43,414 nt of DNA. Source: Candidatus Kutchimonas denitrificans (GTDB taxonomy: Bacteria > Gemmatimonadota > Gemmatimonadetes > Palauibacterales > KS3-K002). Made by a program: the position numbers and the translations under genes. The notes under the pieces were generated by a model. It did not search any database. It saw only the letters and a list, made by a program, of their open reading frames with translations, and was not told the DNA's origin. This document shows, piece after piece, positions 39,881-43,414 of the stretch; within the stretch, counting starts at the first letter, position 1, and every line of letters begins with the position of its first letter. The stretch covers positions 2,289 to 45,702 of the forward strand of contig JAACAK010000017.1 in NCBI GenBank assembly GCA_011774835.1. Reading direction: 5' to 3'.

Positions 39881-40584
39881 GGAGCGGGGACGCGACCGGG
39901 CGCCAGGTATGGCTGGCGGTGGAGACCTCCACCGCGACGGGTTCGATCGCCATCTGGAAGGACGGGCTGGCCATTGAGACGACCCTGCGGATTCAGGGCA
40001 CGCACTCGGAGCGAGTGCTTCCCGCCGTCGATGGGGCACTCGCGGCCACCGGGACCGGACCCGAGGATCTGACGGCCCTGGTCGTCGGGAGCGGACCGGG
40101 GTCCTTCACGGGGATCCGTATCGCCGCGTCGATGGCCAAGGGGTGGGCCATGGCCCGCGCCACCCCCCTCTTCGCCTACCCCAGCCTGCTCGCCGTCGCC
40201 GCCGGTTGCGGCGCTACGGGACCGGTCTGCGCCCTTTTCGATGCCCGTCGCGGCCAGGTCTATGCCGCCGTCTATCAGGTGAGCGACGCCGGGGTCGACC
40301 AGCTGCTGTCCCCTGGCGCCTGGCGGATCGAGGATCTGCTGGTCGAACTTGAGCGCCGCGACATGAGACCGATCTTCGCCGGGGAGGGGGCGTTGGTCCA
40401 CGAGGGCGCGATCCGAGACGCGGTCGCCGAGGCCCGCATCTTGCCACAGCACCTGGCGGTGCCCCGGGCCGCGAGCCTGTTGTGGCTCCGTGGCGTCGCG
40501 CCCGGCCTCGGCCACGTGGCGCGGCCGGAGAGCTGGGAGCCGATTTATGTCCGAGATTGGAAGATAGAGGAGGAGAGCGGGTGA
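39877..40584 (+). CDS. tsaB: tRNA t6A biosynthesis protein TsaB
   Basis: A 235-residue ASKHA-fold protein that forms the TsaB-TsaD heterodimer core of the bacterial t6A complex. The family signature is visible: VWLAVETSTATGSIAIW, HSERVLPAVDGAL and the highly conserved VVGSGPGSFTGIRIAASMAKGWA, then FDARRGQVYAAVY. It lacks the metal-binding histidines of TsaD, as expected. GTG 39877 forms a GTGA overlap with the tsaE stop; an adjacent GTG at 39874 is possible. The TsaD gene is not in this window. Confidence 0.94.
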   Translation: MRSGDATGRQVWLAVETSTATGSIAIWKDGLAIETTLRIQGTHSERVLPAVDGALAATGTGPEDLTALVVGSGPGSFTGIRIAASMAKGWAMARATPLFAYPSLLAVAAGCGATGPVCALFDARRGQVYAAVYQVSDAGVDQLLSPGAWRIEDLLVELERRDMRPIFAGEGALVHEGAIRDAVAEARILPQHLAVPRAASLLWLRGVAPGLGHVARPESWEPIYVRDWKIEEESG

Positions 40585-41054
40585 GCGCCGCCGAGCCGTT
40601 GGTGACCCCCGAGATCCGCCGGATGGACGAAGCCGACCTGGATGCCGTGCTCCGGATCGAGCGGGCCTCGTTCTCCACCCCCTGGTCCCGCAACAGCTTT
40701 CTCAATCTGCTGCGCAGGAGCGATACCGATCTCTGGGTGGCCGAGATCGATGGGGCCGTCGTGGGACATGCCGTCCTCTGGTACGTCGGCTTCGAGGGCG
40801 AGCTGGGGAACCTGGCCGTCGCCCCCGATTGGCGGCGACACGGCCTCGGCAGCTATCTTCTCGATTGGGCTCTCGAGGGCACGCGCCGGCGCGACATCGA
40901 CACCGTCTTCCTCGAAGTCAGGGTCAGCAACCGCGCCGCTCAGGACCTCTACGAGCGCCGGGGCTTCCGCCGGGTCGGCGTGCGGCGGCGCTATTACCGG
41001 GAGCCGGTGGAGGACGCGCTGGTCATGGGCATCGATCTGGATCCCCGGCCGTAG
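40581..41054 (+). CDS. rimI: RimI-type N-acetyltransferase
   Basis: A 157-residue GNAT-fold enzyme. The acetyl-CoA-binding motif is WRRHGLGSYLL (Q/RxxGxG/A type) after the GELGNLAVAPD strand, and the RVSNRAAQDLYERRGFRRVGVRRRYY end is typical of RimI. RimI acetylates the N-terminal alanine of ribosomal protein S18 and is often encoded beside TsaB, as here. GTG 40581 overlaps the tsaB stop by 4 bases and lies just after AGGAGAG. An acetyltransferase with another target remains possible. Confidence 0.92.
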   Translation: MSAAEPLVTPEIRRMDEADLDAVLRIERASFSTPWSRNSFLNLLRRSDTDLWVAEIDGAVVGHAVLWYVGFEGELGNLAVAPDWRRHGLGSYLLDWALEGTRRRDIDTVFLEVRVSNRAAQDLYERRGFRRVGVRRRYYREPVEDALVMGIDLDPRP

Positions 41055-41088
41055 ACTTTGGAGGAGATCGGCGGCGGCAACCCCCGCG

Positions 41089-41117
41089 TTGACAATAATT
41101 TGACGCTCGGGTATAAT
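41089..41117 (+). promoter_or_regulatory. Perfect consensus sigma-70 promoter upstream of ssb
   Basis: TTGACA at 41089-41094, a 17-base spacer and TATAAT at 41112-41117 reproduce the textbook bacterial housekeeping promoter exactly. Transcription should start near 41124, leaving about 50 bases of leader before the ssb ATG. It stands out as the strongest promoter in the window and would give high constitutive expression of ssb and probably the LysM gene. Confidence 0.85.
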
Positions 41118-41172
41118 GCTGGCTGGCGTCGGAAGTCGCAGCACAGACGCCAACGCCCCAGTGGAGGACACC

Positions 41173-41610
41173 ATGTCGCGAAGCGTGAACAAGGCAATCA
41201 TCATCGGCAATCTCGGCAACGACCCGGAGATCCGCACCACTCCAGGCGGTACCCGGGTGGCCACGCTGTCGGTGGCGACCAACCGCCGCTGGCAGAACCG
41301 CTCCGGCGAGATGCAGGAAGAGACCAACTGGCATCGGATCATCGCCTGGAGCCGACTGGCGGAAATCGTGGAGCAGTACCTGAAGAAGGGCGACCGTGTC
41401 TACGTCGAGGGGCGTATCCAGTACCGCCAGTGGGAAGACCAGAACGGTCAGAAGCGTTACAGTACTGAGATCGTGGCCAACGAGATGGTGATGTTGGGTG
41501 GCCGCGGAGACGGCGCTCTCGAATACCAGAGAGCACCATCGCATGGGGGTGAGGAGTATGATGACTTTCCGGCGGAATCGCTGGAGGAGGGTGACGACCT
41601 GCCCTTCTAA
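41173..41610 (+). CDS. ssb: Single-stranded DNA-binding protein
   Basis: A 145-residue SSB with the OB-fold core: [77 protein letters not shown], and [17 protein letters not shown]. After a short disordered linker it ends EEGDDLPF, the acidic tip that recruits repair and replication proteins. ATG 41173 is preceded by GTGGAGG and gives the normal N-terminus; the frame extends to 41116 but that codon falls inside the promoter -10. It is transcribed from the consensus promoter above. Confidence 0.97.
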   Translation: MSRSVNKAIIIGNLGNDPEIRTTPGGTRVATLSVATNRRWQNRSGEMQEETNWHRIIAWSRLAEIVEQYLKKGDRVYVEGRIQYRQWEDQNGQKRYSTEIVANEMVMLGGRGDGALEYQRAPSHGGEEYDDFPAESLEEGDDLPF

Positions 41611-42778
41611 GCTTGTCCTGTCCACGGCCGCGATCCTACTCGCGGTAACACTGCCCGAAGCCCTCCCCCTACAAGCGCAAGAAAGGCAGCAGGAACCGGC
41701 CACGCCGACGACCCAGGAGGGTCGTCGCGTGCATGTGGTGCGGCGTGGTGACACGCTGTGGGATCTGGCGGAGTTCTACCTGACCGACCCGTTCCTGTGG
41801 CCGGCGATCTACCGTCTGAACACGATGGTCGTCGAGGATCCACACTGGATCTATCCGGCTGAAGAGCTCGTTCTGCCGCTGCCGGGCGAGGTAATCGCCG
41901 AGCGGCCGGTGCCGGAAGAGGAACGGGTGCCGGGCGAGGAAGAGCGGGTGCCCATTCCGGAAGTCCCCGTCGAGGTACCCCCGCAGGAAGTTCCGCAGGT
42001 CGCGGAGGGTGCGCGGACGGTCTTCGTGCCGCCTGACATTCGAACCACAACCCTCACCTACGAACCGATCCCGCCCGTGCCCCCGATGGCGGTGACCGAG
42101 GGCGACTTCTATCGGGCGGGCATGCTGCTGCCGCTGGCCGAGCTGGGTCCCCGAGGGGTGGTCGTGGACGCGGCCATGCCGCACAACGCCGAGACGTCGT
42201 CGATCGACCTGACTAACCGGTACGAGCAAATCTATGTGAGCCACGCGGGCGGCGAGGCGCCGGAGCCGGGCGACCGGGTGCTGCTCACCCGGATCGAAGA
42301 CCGTGTTCGGCCGTACGGCCGCATCGTGCGCCCGACGGGCATCGCGGTCATCGTGGCGGTGCACGAGGAAGTGTCGACCGCCGTGATCACCCATGTCTTC
42401 GACAAGATCCAGGTGGGCAACACGGTGACGGGGCTCGAGTTTTTCGAGATGGAGCGCGGCGTTTTCGCCGAGGCCGTGCCGTCGGGACCCGAGGGCGAGC
42501 TCGTCGCGCTGCTCGACAACCAGTTCGTTCCGGGCGTTGGCGATTATGCCTTCGTCAACGTCGGCCGCGATCAGGGACTCGTGCTCGGTGATGAGTTCGA
42601 GGTCTACGTCTCGGATCGGGAGTCCAGGTTGGGCTATCGCGTTCCCGAGGAGCCGATCGCCGAGGGACGTGTCGTTCGCGTGACCGAGCGGACGGCGACC
42701 ATTCGGCTGTTCAAACAGGAGCACCCGTCGATCGCCATCGGCTTGCCCGTCCGCCTGATTCGGAAAATGCCGTCCTGA
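41561..42778 (+). CDS. Exported LysM-domain protein
   Basis: A 405-residue protein. After a basic N-terminus, residues about 18-40 are hydrophobic and end in ALPLQAQ, a likely signal peptide. A LysM domain ([31 protein letters not shown], about 57-107) should bind peptidoglycan. Then comes a proline/glutamate-rich linker and a beta-rich C-terminal domain ([26 protein letters not shown]). It is probably periplasmic and associated with the cell wall; no catalytic domain is visible. The start is uncertain: ATG 41561 (GAGGAG four bases upstream) overlaps ssb by 50 bases, and ATG 41558 or 41543 are alternatives. Confidence 0.85.
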   Translation: MTFRRNRWRRVTTCPSKLVLSTAAILLAVTLPEALPLQAQERQQEPATPTTQEGRRVHVVRRGDTLWDLAEFYLTDPFLWPAIYRLNTMVVEDPHWIYPAEELVLPLPGEVIAERPVPEEERVPGEEERVPIPEVPVEVPPQEVPQVAEGARTVFVPPDIRTTTLTYEPIPPVPPMAVTEGDFYRAGMLLPLAELGPRGVVVDAAMPHNAETSSIDLTNRYEQIYVSHAGGEAPEPGDRVLLTRIEDRVRPYGRIVRPTGIAVIVAVHEEVSTAVITHVFDKIQVGNTVTGLEFFEMERGVFAEAVPSGPEGELVALLDNQFVPGVGDYAFVNVGRDQGLVLGDEFEVYVSDRESRLGYRVPEEPIAEGRVVRVTERTATIRLFKQEHPSIAIGLPVRLIRKMPS

Positions 42779-42807
42779 CCGGAAGCCGATCTTGACCCTG
42801 TGAGGGC

Positions 42808-42837
42808 AGGCCGGCCGGCTTCCGGGCCGGCCGGCCT
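42808..42837 (+). terminator. Strong GC hairpin after the LysM gene
   Basis: AGGCCGGCCGG (42808-42818) pairs perfectly with CCGGCCGGCCT (42827-42837) across an eight-base loop. It is followed by AGTTTCTGCC, a weak T-rich stretch. The stem stability and position 29 bases after the stop codon suggest an intrinsic terminator for the ssb-LysM transcript, although the T-run is short. Confidence 0.65.
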
Positions 42838-42874
42838 AGTTTCTGCCCACCTGTCTCTTATATTCCCCTTTCAC

Positions 42875-43414
42875 ATGCATGTCGTTCTCTATGCCGGCGC
42901 CGCGGCGCTGTATCTGGCCGCGTCGATACGATATGCCGTTCGGTTCGCCCGGGCTCGTTCCGGTGCCACGGCGGTGGGCGCCATCATCGTCGCCGCCGGG
43001 CTGGTGAGCCACCTGCTGGCCAGCGGCCTCTATTGGGGGCGGTACGGGGAGGCCCCCCTGGTCGGCCTGGGTCCGTCTCTCGCCAGCCTGGCGCTGCTCA
43101 TCGCCCTCGCCTTCTCGGCCCTGGCGCTCTTCTCGTCCGCCCGGGCCCTGGGGCTGCTTCTGGCCCCCGTGGCCGGTGCGCTGCTGCTCGTGGCGATCCT
43201 GGTCGGGATCGAGCCGACGGGTTCGGAGCTCGCCTTCCGTGGTCGGTGGCTGGTGCTGCACGTTTCGCTCAGCTTCTTGGGATACGCGGGCTGGGTGGTC
43301 GCGGCGGCGGCGGCGCTGATGTACCTGCTCCAGTTCCGTCAGCTCAAGCACAAGCGTTTGGGGAACGTGTTCGAGTTCTTTCCACCCCTCGAGACGCTGG
43401 ATCGTTTGGCCGAG
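42875..43414 (+). CDS. Cytochrome c assembly / HemX-like membrane protein, 3'-truncated
   Basis: The frame is open from ATG 42875 to the window end (180 residues visible). It has about five hydrophobic helices: AGAAALYLAASIRYAV, VGAIIVAAGLVSHLLA, SLASLALLIALAFSALALF, LGLLLAPVAGALLLVAILVG and LHVSLSFLGYAGWVVAAAAALMYLL. The H-x5-LGYAGW segment, followed by a basic QFRQLKHKR loop and LETLDRLAE, is typical of the CcsA/CcmC/HemX family. HemX-type members precede hemA and influence glutamyl-tRNA reductase; CcsA-type members deliver heme for cytochrome c. Which applies here cannot be told because the 3' part is missing. Confidence 0.85.
   Translation, partial: MHVVLYAGAAALYLAASIRYAVRFARARSGATAVGAIIVAAGLVSHLLASGLYWGRYGEAPLVGLGPSLASLALLIALAFSALALFSSARALGLLLAPVAGALLLVAILVGIEPTGSELAFRGRWLVLHVSLSFLGYAGWVVAAAAALMYLLQFRQLKHKRLGNVFEFFPPLETLDRLAE

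Noticed and set aside
41099..41104. A second -35-like TTGACG next to the ssb promoter.
   Set aside because: It lies only seven bases from the TATAAT, far too close to function with it.

Overview
The window is about 43.4 kb of GC-rich bacterial chromosome, densely coded and almost entirely on the plus strand, with one short minus-strand gene. There are no tRNA or rRNA genes, insertion sequences, integrases or CRISPR arrays. By my reading it is a core-genome segment of a Gram-negative (diderm) bacterium: it has a BamD-like outer-membrane assembly lipoprotein, other lipoproteins and a long SecA with a C-terminal zinc-binding tail. The RpoA N-terminus and the long, insertion-bearing SecA recall Gemmatimonadota and neighbouring FCB-group lineages. 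That placement is an inference from remembered family features, not the result of a search.

Region 1 (1-14130) is the downstream part of the S10 operon followed by the spc and alpha operons in canonical order: rplB (5'-truncated by the window edge), rpsS, rplV, rpsC, rplP, rpmC, rpsQ, rplN, rplX, rplE, rpsZ-type S14, rpsH, rplF, rplR, rpsE, rpmD, rplO, secY, adk, map, infA, rpmJ, rpsM, rpsK, rpsD, rpoA, rplQ. An unknown single-pass membrane protein and rpmB follow. Many junctions overlap by 1-8 bases (ATGA/GTGA type), so translation is tightly coupled.

Region 2 (14131-15077) is a 307-base gene-free convergent spacer with an unusual family of degenerate AATCCCCGAA-like repeats and a large imperfect inverted repeat. 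It is followed by a minus-strand orphan gene and a divergent promoter region.

Region 3 (15078-24417) starts with heme biosynthesis (hemD, hemB) and runs by a 4-base overlap into a nucleotide-sugar and exopolysaccharide block. This holds a UDP-HexNAc-type dehydrogenase, Gmd and an Rmd-like reductase (GDP-mannose to a GDP-6-deoxyhexose, probably GDP-D-rhamnose), an uncharacterised nucleotidyltransferase-fold protein, Ugd plus Uxs (UDP-glucose to UDP-glucuronate to UDP-xylose) and a DPM1-like GT2 glycosyltransferase. The products would feed an envelope polysaccharide or glycan.

Region 4 (24430-26842) encodes three consecutive TPR proteins: one soluble, one lipoprotein that appears to start at CTG, and a BamD-like lipoprotein. 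Region 5 (26870-34399) holds nadD, secA, radC, a bifunctional Rel (ppGpp) protein and an EVE-domain protein. Region 6 (34632-41610) holds an orphan STAND-type ATPase with a long helical-repeat C-terminus coupled to uvrB, then the tsaE-tsaB-rimI tRNA t6A/acetylation cluster and ssb. ssb sits behind a textbook sigma-70 promoter (TTGACA-17-TATAAT). Region 7 (41561-43414) holds a LysM-domain exported protein, a strong hairpin terminator and the start of a CcsA/HemX-like membrane protein cut by the window end.

No clear defence system or mobile element was found. The points most worth a second look are the four-cysteine insertion in SecA, the apparent CTG start, the repeat-rich spacer at 14.2-14.4 kb, the orphan STAND ATPase and the uncharacterised nucleotidyltransferase inside the deoxysugar operon.
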